A stretch of DNA of 64,000 nt, from contig JAPEVC010000109.1 in assembly GCA_027946555.1 (NCBI GenBank), positions 1-64,000 of the forward strand, given 5' to 3'. A program made the position numbers and the translations under genes. The notes beneath the pieces were generated by a model. That model was not told the origin of the DNA. It ran no database searches and was given only the letters and a program-made list of their open reading frames with translations. The number at the start of each line of letters is the position of its first letter. The first letter of the stretch is position 1. The DNA comes from Gnomoniopsis sp. IMI 355080 (taxonomy: Eukaryota > Ascomycota > Sordariomycetes > Diaporthales > Gnomoniaceae). Positions 47,291 through 58,205 of this stretch are shown piece by piece.

Positions 47291-49134
47291 AGTCGATCAA
47301 AGGTTCTATCGATACTAGTAAGGCAGAACTCGCAGTTGTTGAACAATGTTCTGTTGTCAAGTCTTTATTTGATCTCAAGTTCCCATGACGCAACAGTAGC
47401 ACTGCGGGCAGACTTCATCACAAGTATTGCTGTCGCAGCCTCGGTCCGCTGCTGAAACGTCTGAACCTATGACTGCTCCATCTCGTCGCAAGGAGGACCC
47501 TGGCAACGCACCACTAATCTTAGGCGGAGTGCCCCCATAGATCTTCATTGTTGTCGGCGGAAGAGGCAGATCCCACACTGAGCATGTGAATATTGTTTGT
47601 TTATGCCAGCCTCATGTGGCGGTTCAGCAAAGCCATATTCTCGCAACGTCTAGAATGAGACATCGCCGTGGCGTCCAGAATTTTCAGCCTCGGGACGCGT
47701 TGGCGGCCGACGTAATGCTCGTCAATTAACATGCGTGACAGGATCTTGGACAATGCACACAGCACACGAAGCCATGACTTGGACTGGTGATTTTGCTTTC
47801 TCTCGGGATCTCATTGACAACATACCGAGGCTCGGCCCGACCATCATACATAAGTTCTTGGTAACCTATAGCGATGCCTTCTAGAAATATCTGGTTATTT
47901 CTGCCAGAACGCACATCACGACAAGTCGGCTTGTAGGTGCTGCCGAGGGCATAAATTATGCATTGCGTTGCTCTCGCATCGGATTTAGAAGCAATAGAGG
48001 GGAATATTTAACATTTGTGACTCCAACCTTGAATGTTCAAGACACTGCGAGGTGTCCGAGCTAGAGTGTTAGTGTGGCAACCATTAAAATGCAAAGCTCC
48101 TCCATGTCAGCATGTACCCTTACGTCCGACATCTTGTTCGAGATGTGAAAATAGTAGACGATAAAATGTAGTTGACTTTGTGCATTCGCATAGATATTAG
48201 CGGGACGGTGTGGCGCCAGGGCGGGCAGCGGTGCAATCAGTTTCTTTGCAATTTTCTTATAAACCTTGATCAATCTTGATTCTAAGGTTGGGTAGCTCCC
48301 ACTCAGTACAGAAGTTCACACTGTAGTAGATCTTGCCGGCTCAGAGAAAGAGCTCATGCCAGTGCAGTCAAGTCGCACACATGATTTTTCCCCCTTCGCA
48401 TGTGCTGCCGGATGACTTAGTTTCCAATATTGGTCAATCGGTGGCCGGACGAACGAGCACCGTGCAAAAGAGGACAAGTGTGGATTCCCGGAGTTGACCC
48501 CCAGCCGCCGCGGCTGGATTCCGCGGACATAAGACATAATCCCTGGCTACCCGTCTGGTGCTGGTCAGCCACTTTCTATCGAAACGATACATGGTTGGTC
48601 TGGACTACCGAGCGACAAGAATTTGCCGGGACTGCAATGCCTCAGCAGGTAGTTTCCAGCAAGCAGTGCACTGGAGACAATAAGCAGGCCGGCTGCCAAC
48701 AGCAAACTCATGCACGTTGAAATAAGGTATTGGTATACTAACGCGCAAAGTATAGCTAATCACGACGGTCAACTGCTCGGCCCTGCTGTTGCGCCGCGGC
48801 CCGGTACTTGCATAATAAGAGCACCACCGAAGGTCCAACGGAGAATTCCTATCTCTCCTGATCCGCCTGATTCGATCACTATGTAGGTAGGTAGGTATTG
48901 TAGAACCCAGCTCCAACGACTCCCGAGCTTCCAGAGCGTACGTACCCATTCACATACATGAGAAGCCCGACCGGCTTGAGCGCGAGACAGAGCAGCCACC
49001 TATCACACCCGAACAAACAAACGACGTCATCTTGCCCCCTCGTGTTCCAGGTCGGCTTCGGAGGTGTAATCTCCAACCCTCAACACAGCACAGGCTTCAA
49101 GCAGGTGCCATTGTCCCCGTCAGACCAGCGCACG
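47291..49134. promoter_or_regulatory. Divergent intergenic region between two P450 genes
   Basis: 1.8 kb with CCTCGG at 47439-47444 and 47688-47693 and its complement CCGAGG at 47825-47830, all on the side of the minus-strand P450, plus a TAGGTAGGTAGGTA tract near 48884-48897. No supported gene. Confidence 0.45.
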
Positions 49135-50921
49135 ATGGCTCACTTCTCTATCGTCCTGGCTGCCATCGCCGGCATTTCTTACGTCCTTTATTTTGTGCTC
49201 GACCGCGTCGTCACTAATCATAGGATCGCAAACAAGGCGCGAGAGTTGGGATGCCAAGATCCACCTACCGAGCATTTCCGGCTGCCCTTTGGCATCGACA
49301 ATGTCCAGGAAGCGTGGGCAGCTGATGGAGAGCAGCGCTTCCCAGACTGGTTCCTATCACGCGTGGATAAGCTGGGCGTCTACACTTGGACGTACAAGCT
49401 GTTCGGCAAGAAGGTGATATCAACCCAGGAGCCACAGAACATTCAGGCAATCCTCGCGAACCAATTCGGCACGTTTGACTTGGGCCCTATGAGGCGGGAC
49501 TTGGTACGTTACACTTTTGTCGGGCTTCTTGTAGGTCGAAGCATTGGTACCTGGGTACTGACGAAGACCAGTTCTGGCCTATGCTTGGCAATGGTATCTT
49601 CTCCCAATCCGGTGCAGACTGGAAACACTCACGGGAAATGATGCGCCCACAGTTCACCAGAGAACAAGTCAGTGATCTGGATCTCGAAGAGCGCCATGTG
49701 CAAAACATGATGAGAGCACTGGACGTCAAGTTAAAGTCCGATGGGAGGACCCACACTGTCGATCTGCAGGAGCTCTTCTTCCGACTCACGCTCGATTCGG
49801 CAACAGAGTTCTTGCTCGGGGAATCCGCAGACTCGCAGCTCATGGGGATTCCGGGCTATCCCCGAAAGCGTAACTCAGTTGACGCGCTTCACAATGTCAA
49901 CTTTGCCTGGGCGTTTGACAAAGGGCAAATGGGACTCGCCACAAAGGTGCGCATGGGGCCGCTGCACTGGGTCTGGACGTCCAGAGAATTCCGCGAGTGT
50001 GTCCGACAGTGCAATAGTTTCATTGACTATTATGTGCGAAAAGCACTGGACAAGGAGCTTCGCGAGTCACAGAAGGAGAGGGATCTGGAAAAGAAAGCCA
50101 AGCAGAAGTACGTGTTCCTCGACGCGCTCGCCGAGCAGACCCAAGACCCGATTGAGTTGCGCTCGCAGCTCCTGCACATTCTGCTTGCAGGACGGGATAC
50201 CACGGCGTCGATGCTCGGGTGGCTCTTCATGCTGCTGGCCAAGGATCCTGCTCGGTATAAGAAGTTGCGCGACATCGTCATTGAAGAGTTCGGAACGTAC
50301 ACGGAGCCCAAGGAGATTACTTTCTCCAATCTCAAGAGCTGTCAGTACCTGCAATACTGCAACAAGGAGGCGCTACGTCTCTACCCTGTTGTTCCCATCA
50401 ACAGTCGTTGGGCCTTTAAAGACACCACTATCCCTACCGGTGGAGGGCCTGACGGCAAGTCCCCGATATTCGTTCCGAAAGATCACGCGGTGGAATACTG
50501 CGTGCATGTGCTCCATCGCCGTAAAGATCTCTGGGGACCGGACGCGGATGACTTCATCCCGGAGCGGTGGGATGGCCGGAAGGTCGGGTGGGAATACGTG
50601 CCGTTCAACGGGTGAGTTTCTCTCTTTTTTTTTTTTCTCTGTTCCGAATTAGCGCAACGCCCCCAATCCGTCGGGACACGGACCGGGCCGCGTCGATGAC
50701 CAGATTTGCTAATTTTTGTCGATCTTGTTCCTAGTGGGCCGAGAATCTGCTTGGGCCAACAATTTGCACTGACGGAAGTCAGCTATGTGGCCGTGCGGCT
50801 TCTGCAGCGGTTCGAGGAGGTCCAGAGCATGGAGAAGGACCCGATTGTGCGCCAAAACCTGACTTTGACGTCGTGCAGTGGTAATGGAGTTAAGGTTAGC
50901 CTGCGCGAAGCAGCAAACTAA
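49135..50921 (+). CDS. Cytochrome P450, CYP52/CYP539-type
   Basis: Exons 49135-49503, 49572-50611 and 50735-50921 give 531 residues. An N-terminal membrane anchor (IVLAAIAGISYVLYFVL) is followed by the family's PLLGDGIF-like segment (here PMLGNGIFSQSGADWKHSR), I-helix LAGRDTTAS, KEALRLYP (ExxR), FIPERW and haem loop FNGGPRICLG, whose first glycine codons are split by the last intron. This layout is that of CYP52 clan members, n-alkane and fatty-acid omega-hydroxylases, so hydroxylation of long chains is the best guess. It lies 0.5 kb before a phenolic acid decarboxylase on the same strand. Confidence 0.94.
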
Positions 50922-51464
50922 CTTTTAGTCCTTATCTCATCGCCCGGGATGATCGCGTTCAAATTTGTGGGTTTTACGAGTTCTGACTCGATTCTTCTAT
51001 TGGTGTTCTGGTCTAGCAGAATCTGGTGTGATATGGCCGTCATCGTCTGGTTCGTCGGGTTATAGTGAATCCATCTGCTTGGTAAGGCGATTTTATCGGG
51101 CCTTCTAGTATCTATATACAGAAAATTTGTCGGATCCGTCAACCGGGACTTTGAGTTGGAGTGGATCCCAACGGTCGGCTCCACCCTCTCGTAGTGGGTC
51201 AGCGATTCGTGGCATAAAGTCTGGAAGGTGACATAGTATCCTCTATGCTCCGCAACACGCGTTGAAATCGGATCATTTAATAGGGGTATTGTTTGGCCTG
51301 GCTGCAGGAAATTTTGGATACCAACAGAAATCCCCCTCTATATATAAAGAACCTGTGTGGTCTCCTCCTTTCGTGTCCAGTTGCTGTCCTGTCCGTCGTT
51401 ATTTCCTATAACCACAAGTCTTTGTCCCTAATTAGCGATTTTGATACGAGTCAGAACCACCAAG
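50922..51464. promoter_or_regulatory. Promoter region of the phenolic acid decarboxylase gene
   Basis: 543 bp. A TATATATA element at about 51340-51346 precedes the ATG by about 120 bp. No gene seen. Confidence 0.45.
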
Positions 51465-52053
51465 ATGCCTCTTCCGGACTACTGGTGCCACACAAAACTT
51501 CACCCATCCTTTAAAGATGACATCCTTGACACTCACCTGATTTACGACTACGATGCACAGGATGCAGAAGGCAACCCCGAGAAATGGCGCTATGAGTTCT
51601 GGTTCTTCTCAGAGAACCGCGTCGTCTACTCGATCCACGGTGGGCCCATGAAGGGCAGACAGAACTACCAGACCTGCGCATACCAGTGCATAAGGCCCGG
51701 TGAGATCTGGCAGTGCAACTTCTTGGAGTAAGTCCTCACGCCAACATGCTTTTCGTAACTCCCGGCCATTAACACACTTGTGCAGGGAGACAGGTACCTT
51801 TGTGTCTCTGGTGTACGACATCACCAACAAGAAGATCACGACCGGTGCGGCCTTCTCCAAGGGCCACTGGGAGCACGCGCCAGAAGCGCATGGCGACAAG
51901 CGCAACCCCGAGGACTTTGACCGCTGGAGAGGTCTGGCCAAGCTGGGCATCGCCACCGATAGGCTGGTGCTCGCGGAGCAAGCAGATGTTCTGGAGGTTT
52001 TCAAGGGTGCTGGCACGCTGGTGCCGATTGCGCCAGATGCTGTCACTTTCTGA
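51465..52053 (+). CDS. Phenolic acid (ferulate/coumarate) decarboxylase
   Basis: Cofactor-free beta-barrel enzyme that decarboxylates p-coumaric, ferulic and related acids to vinylphenols. Exons 51465-51727 and 51786-52053 give 176 residues, the usual fungal size. Family blocks: LIYDYDAQ, EKWRYEFWF, RVVYSIHGGPMKGRQNYQT, IRPGEIWQCNFLEETGT (across the intron) and FSKGHWE...AHGDKRNPED. The conserved Tyr, Arg and Glu residues of the active site region are present. Cytosolic; no signal peptide. Useful for detoxifying plant phenolics, which fits a plant-associated fungus, but expression is not shown. Follows the CYP52-type P450 on the same strand. Confidence 0.93.
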
Positions 52054-53630
52054 GCTGTCTACTGCATACGCAATAATTAAGGTCTCATGACTCGAGCAAA
52101 CAAATACGTACGGCACAGCACTGCGGGCCTGTTAGCGATCGGCATTAAAGTTTTACGGTCGAGCTTGCAGTTGGCCCTGCATGAACAGGTGCACCACACG
52201 GAATAAGGGTGGCACCGGGTGGGCTGTAAGCGAGGCACAGATGCTGGGCAGCCGTTGCGGCTCCAGAAATACACGTATGTCGGTGTGGGGCCCGACTGGG
52301 AAGGTCCGCGTAGGAAGGGGAAGATGGCGTGCCACTTATCAAAGGACGGCACGAGCAGATTGCAGTGATCTGCCCACTAATGTCAACATCTTTATGGTAT
52401 TACTTCCACTATAATAAGCGCGACTTGACCACCTAGAAAGCAACTCGGGGATGGTTTCAAGTCCGCAGCCCGCCTTGGCAAGACATTTTGTTACAAAACA
52501 CCTACATTCCATAGGGAAGCTTTGTTCTCTCAAATTATTTCCTCGGAAAGTTTCCAATTTGCTCTGTAGGCGTGAAATCGCAAAGCATGTTAGGATTTGT
52601 TCTGGAATCATGTACTTCCTACTGATATTGAAAAGGTTCAATCAAAGTGTTCAAGATGAACCATTCGTCTCCTTTGGTGTTGTTGTATGGAGAAGTACAG
52701 CTATCTTACGACATATCAAGCCTTCGGTTCTGTGCTTGATAGGCCAAGTGCCAGTCCCGATTGGGACAGCGAATCTCTTCTCTGCCCTCTGGCCACCCCA
52801 AATCAATGCATATCAATTTATCAACCAACCTAGGTAGGTATTGTGCATCCGGGACGCTCAGCGTCAAATCTGTGGGGATGCCCAGTCCAACCTGTCACTG
52901 TTTGAGAGCTCGAAGCCTGACCCGAGCTTGCGGTAACTCCTTCGTACGACGCAATGCAGGCCCTTTGCTACGTTACATTGAACCAGTATATACAAAGCGC
53001 ACACCCACGAACTCGATTACAGAGCGGGGTTACACGCGACCCATGCCGATCCCCCAGACGATATACCACGAGGTGCTCCTAGCAAGGTGGCAGTACAGCC
53101 AACTGCGTGGAAAGGTGGAGAAGTGGCAGGCTCGGATACAATTCTCCAGTAGGCCCTAGGATAAATTCGTCTTGGTCTGAACCGCAAATGTTCAAGACCC
53201 TAGAGTTTCGACCTATCAGCGCTGTCAAAATGATTCGGAGTGCTGGGAATAAATGCAGCAACACTGAATGTGGGGAAGCCAGGGTCGACGACGAATTTCA
53301 CCAGGTGAGCCCATGCAGGGAGACGTATCTGATATCAGACAGCCCAATCAATGTTCTTGCTCGAACAATCAATGGTACTACGGAAATGGGACACTACGGA
53401 TGGATATCACGCGCGCATACTCCTGCGAGATAGCGGCGGACCCTGCTGGGCCGGGGGGCAATTTGGCCTTCTTTTCGATATACCATTGTGAATCCCCTCT
53501 TTTGGCAGATATGGACGCTCAGTGTAGAACTGGTAAATAGACACGTCCTCCAACCGTTGGCTCTCAGGGATACGCGTCTAGTCGTAGTCCTTTCTCTCGC
53601 GATACCTGTTTATCTAAAGCATCGCCCAAC
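52054..53630. other. 1.6 kb intergenic region
   Basis: Contains CCTAGGTAGGTA near 52831-52842. Short frames only; no supported gene. Confidence 0.5.
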
Positions 53631-56600
53631 ATGCCGGACAAGGTCGAGCCGGTCGGGGAGGGCGTCGCGCCCGTCAGCCCAGATCTCGAAAAGTCGCCCT
53701 ATGCAGACGTGACTGAGGGAAATTGGGGCGATGAGATTCCTCATGAGATGCTGGAAACCCTGGCGCCCAATGGCGAAGGGGAGTACATTCTCGACAAGAT
53801 CAACAACATGACCGAGGAGGAAGCCATTGCCATTGTTGATGAGAGTCTGCGCTTCCATGCAGACGATTGGAACTTTCCCTCCGATATGAGAGATCGCATG
53901 CGCCGGCTACTCGAGGGACGCAAGTTGTATGGGGACTATTATGATCGGGATCTGAGGATCGATGCTACTATGATGCGGTACTCGTCACCTTACCCTGGTG
54001 TACGAGCTGTTCAGGAGCTGGAGATTAACGATGAGATTCCTGTCGAGACGTTTCGGGCTTATTTCCTGGGTATAGGCTGGGTGAGTGATACTGACCGCGA
54101 TTTGAATCAAGCATTTCTGTTGACAGGCCCAGGCTATTATTGGAACGTTCATGGCAACCTTTTTCAACAGTCGTTTCCCTAGCATCTGTATGTATGACCC
54201 TTCCAAGGTTCGCCATCTCGAGACAAGCCAGCTCATAGCTTCATTTAGCCCTGGGCGGCAGTGTTATCCAAATACTGCTCTATCCATGCGCAAAATGCCT
54301 CGAATGGGCACTCCCAGATTGGGGCATCACTGTGTTCGGGACGCGTCATTCGCTCAACCCAGGCCCTTGGACATTCAAGGAGCAGATGTTCGCAACTATT
54401 ACATACAACATTGCTATTTATACGACCAACTCCTACTCGATGATCTTGGTGCAGAAGATGCCCATGTACTACGATGAGAAGTTCGTCACCTTTGGTTATC
54501 AGTTCATGCTGACCCTCTTCGTCCAAACCATGGGTATGGGTCTGGCTGGATATTTGCGACGGTTCAGTGTCTACCCCGTCAAGGCGCTGTGGCCGACTAT
54601 TCTGCCAACGATCGCTATGAATAGGGCATTGACGACTGTCGAGCCAAGAGAGACAATCCCAGCGTTTGGAAAGAACTGGACAGCATCACGGTAAGTTGGC
54701 CTTCCCAGCGGTCTCTCTTGCAAATATATCTGACTTTTGGCAAATTACGACAGATACAAGTTCTTCTATGTTGCGACTGTGTCGATGTTTCTGTACTACT
54801 GGTTCCCCGGTTACCTCTTCACAGCTCTGAGTACTTTCAACTGGATGACTTGGATTGCGCCGCAGAATATCACCCTCGCCCTGCTCACAGGCTCATCCCT
54901 GGGCCTTGGTCTCTTGTAAGCATGCTCTCGATCATTTTCGAGTTGTCAATGTCACGGGTGGTATACTGATGTCATGCAGCAACCCCATCACGACCTTCGA
55001 CTGGAACGTAGCGACTTCGTCGTATGCGGCGCTGGCCCAGCCCTTCTTTGCCACTAGCACAATGTACATCTCATCTATTCTAGGCGGCTTTGTCATCCTT
55101 GGGATATACTACAGCAATATGTACAATACCGCCTACCTGCCCATCAATTCGTCGGCAGCCTGGACCAACAATGGCACGTCGTACACTGTTCAAGAGGTCA
55201 TCACCAACAATAAGCTTGACGAGGCGAAATATCAGCAGTACAGCCCTCCGTTTTACTCTGCCGGATATATCCTGACAGTTGGGGCAAACTTTGCGTTCTA
55301 CCCGGTCTATTTTCTCTATATTACCTTCAATCAATGGACGACCGTGTCTGCTGCCTATAAGGACTTCTGGGCCGGCCTGAGGAAGGGAAAAAGCAACTAT
55401 AGTGGAAGCTCAATGGATGTGCACTCGAGATTGATGTCCAAGTACCCAGAGGTCCCGGACTGGTAAGTTTATCATCTCACCTCATGATCAGGCGTGTTTA
55501 GATATAGTGCAGGTGGCTGACGGGGTGCGACCGTCACTAATATGACGATGGCTTCGCCCGGTCCCAATTGGGACTAGCGCCATTCCAGCGAATGGCACAT
55601 CCACCACACAACTCAGGCGATTAATCCAACCGACACATCAAGATCTATACATCCAAGATGATTGATGTCATTGAACATTATCCAATCGATTGATTAGTTG
55701 CTGACATAGCATTCAACACACAGGTGGTTCATCATTATCCTCCTGGCCGCGCTCGTCCTCTCCATCATATTCCTCCAGATATATCCCCTCGATACGCCCG
55801 TCTGGCTGACCTTTATTCTCCTCGGCATTAATCTGATCTTTGCCGTTCCTCTCTCGTTCCTTTCTGCTACTACAGGCACCAACTTGGGTCTTGGCTCCCT
55901 CATCCAAGTCATCACCGGATTCGTCCTGCCCGGCAACCCCAACGCCTACCTCTATGGACAAACTCTCGGATCTTGGGCTTTAGCTGGCTATGGGGATAAC
56001 TTCGTTCATTAAGTTCCAATTCTAGGATATCCTGCCCTTAATATACCTACTAACAATTGTATAGAGATCAAAAGATGGCGCACTACTCCAAGATCGCGCC
56101 ACGCGCGGTCTTCCGCTCACAAATCGGCACCATCATCATCACATGCTTTGTAGCAGTCGGCACGCAAGACTTTATCATGAATAATGTCGAGGGGCTTTGT
56201 ACAGCCGATCAGCCACAAAAGTTCACGTGCGCAAACGACGGCGCGCCGATGTACTCAAACAGCCTGATGTGGGGCGTGCTTGGGAGTGATCGCATGTTCA
56301 ACTCCATGTACCCTTTGTTCAAATGGTGTTTCCTCATTGGATTCGCCGTGGCGGTAATTTTCCTGGTGCCGCAGTACTATGGGCCAATATACCTGCCCGG
56401 GGTCCGGGAGAAGATCAGGACGAAAGTGTCACCAAGGATATTCGAGAGGCTCGACAGGACGATATTTCCGTTCGTTGCAAGTCTCTTGTGGTTGAATCCC
56501 ATCTTGATTATCCAGGGAATTCAGCATTGGGCGCCGAGCAATCTGAGTTATAAGACGCCGGGAATGATACTATCATTCATATTCATGTGAGTAATTCTTG

Positions 56601-56943
56601 CCTTTCTACTACGTATCTTCCTTTTCCAAACAAAGTCCTCTTATCTATGTTTCTCTACATCTTCATACAGCAAACTGACAAACCCGCGACATCCAGGTAC
56701 TGGCTCCCTCGGCGACATCTCGCCTGGTGGGAAAAGTACAACTACGTGTTGTCAGCCGCATTGTCAGCTGGCGTAGCCATCTCGGCCCTGATCATGTTCT
56801 TCGCAGTCGACTATCATCCAAAATCGCTGAAATGGTGGGGCAACACGGTCAGTTCGGCAGGTGTGGACGGGTCCAGCGTTGGTATTTTGCCTATACCTGC
56901 GAGAGGGTACTTCGGACCAGAGAAAGGACAGTTCCCAGGATGA
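53631..56943 (+). CDS. OPT-family oligopeptide transporter; one intron lacks a GT donor
   Basis: Proton-coupled oligopeptide or metal-chelate carrier, plasma membrane, about 12-16 helices. Exons 53631-54080, 54133-54187, 54249-54690, 54754-54915, 54980-55462, 55724-56008, 56065-56586 and 56697-56943 give 881 residues. Family landmarks: an acidic cytosolic N terminus; WAIIGTF after intron 1; FPSISLGGSVIQILLYPCAK; NPGPWTFKEQ; PGNPNAYLYGQTLGSWAL; KMAHYSKIAPR; and a charged C-terminal tail. After exon 6 the genome reads CA/TTAAGT where CA/GTAAGT is expected; the branch site CTAAC and acceptor ATAG are normal, and joining there restores DNFVQDQKMAHY. Reading through meets TAA at once. An alternative GT (56004) with acceptor at 56074 would drop five residues in frame. 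So the gene may be broken, wrongly assembled here, or spliced unusually. Confidence 0.9.
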
Positions 56944-58205
56944 AGTGGGCATTGAGGTGACCCTCTAGAGGTTGTAGTCTCTAGTATGGGATGGGCCTGG
57001 TGAAATAGTGGATATCGGGATAGGCCGTAGCTAAGTATATCTTACTTCGTGACATATCCTTATTCGACTATGCATTCCGCTGGCAGCTTTTTGCCTCGTC
57101 TCTGCCCGTTTTGTTCTACGTTATTCCTCGTCACTGATCGACGTGAACCATTGATTTGCTACTTGACATACTATGCGAAGCATTTGTCCAGGTCCTTCGG
57201 GCTGATACCAATCCCAAAAAGATAAGGTATCTGTCTGTCAGTGATAGAATTTGGAACCATCACATGCCAAATCATTAGTCGCCCATGAAAAAAGATCGGA
57301 CCTGAGAGTCTGGGCATACCCGGTCAGCATGGAATTGGCACTTATGTACTGCGTAGTCATCTTCTTCCCCCTTATAGTCTGCTATGCTATTGGAGGGTCT
57401 TGCAGCAGGTCTAATGGATGCGGTGAGACGACCCAAAAACTGCATGACACACAGACCTGCATCTATTTTGTGAATAGGGCTGCAACGACGTCAGGACCAT
57501 AAAAGAAGCAAAAAGAAGGGCGCCGGGGGGGCTTCCCCATCTGATCCGCAGCCTCATCTGACCCAGACTACCGGAACCAAGCCAAATTTAAATCCCCGAG
57601 GCAGTGGCCAAGATCCATTCGCAGTAGCAATGCCCGTTTTGCAGGTTTGGGGAGGCCCGGAACGGTTGCACTGGCGGGCAAAAAGTAAGAATGCGGGCGC
57701 ATATATCGATGCTTCATCCCTGCGCAGCCCCAAATCTGAATACAGTAGTATGGTATCGTAGGGCGAGCACCGCCATGCGCATTAATAAGGATCCCAAGAG
57801 TCGGGCGTACATGTTTTATTCGCTGCCAGCCTCTGTGTCGTGCGAGGCAGATCCTGCTGACTAGCTAGTGGCAGTGGAATTTCATGCGTTGTGTCTGCTA
57901 AGTATGCTAAACGTACACAAGGGTGACTTGTCGTCTGGACTCTGTATTAGTGAAACAACCGGGCGCAAAGCTTCCCATCCGGGACGATCACTTGTGTTGC
58001 GCCACGTCAACCCTACCTGCGAACACCACCACAGACTTTTTTTCCAATCTGCTCCTTTCTTGCCTCAATCATGCATATTTGCGCCTGAACTGCGGTGACG
58101 GAACCGTTAATTTTCTTGTGGTCATTCGCAGAGTGATCCCTGTTGAGGGCAAGCTTTGTCTTGTCGGCGTGCTGCTTCTCATACTCCCTTATAAGCACAG
58201 CCGCC
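56944..58205. other. 1.3 kb intergenic region
   Basis: Short frames only; no supported gene or RNA. Includes the 5' region of the next gene, where the frame is open from 58143 without an earlier ATG. Confidence 0.5.

Noticed and set aside
1..56943. Whole window as a single secondary-metabolite cluster
   Set aside because: Housekeeping-type genes (acyl-CoA oxidase, thioesterase, SulP) and long gaps lie between the terpene genes and the P450/decarboxylase block; only 1-7.3 kb has a core biosynthetic enzyme.
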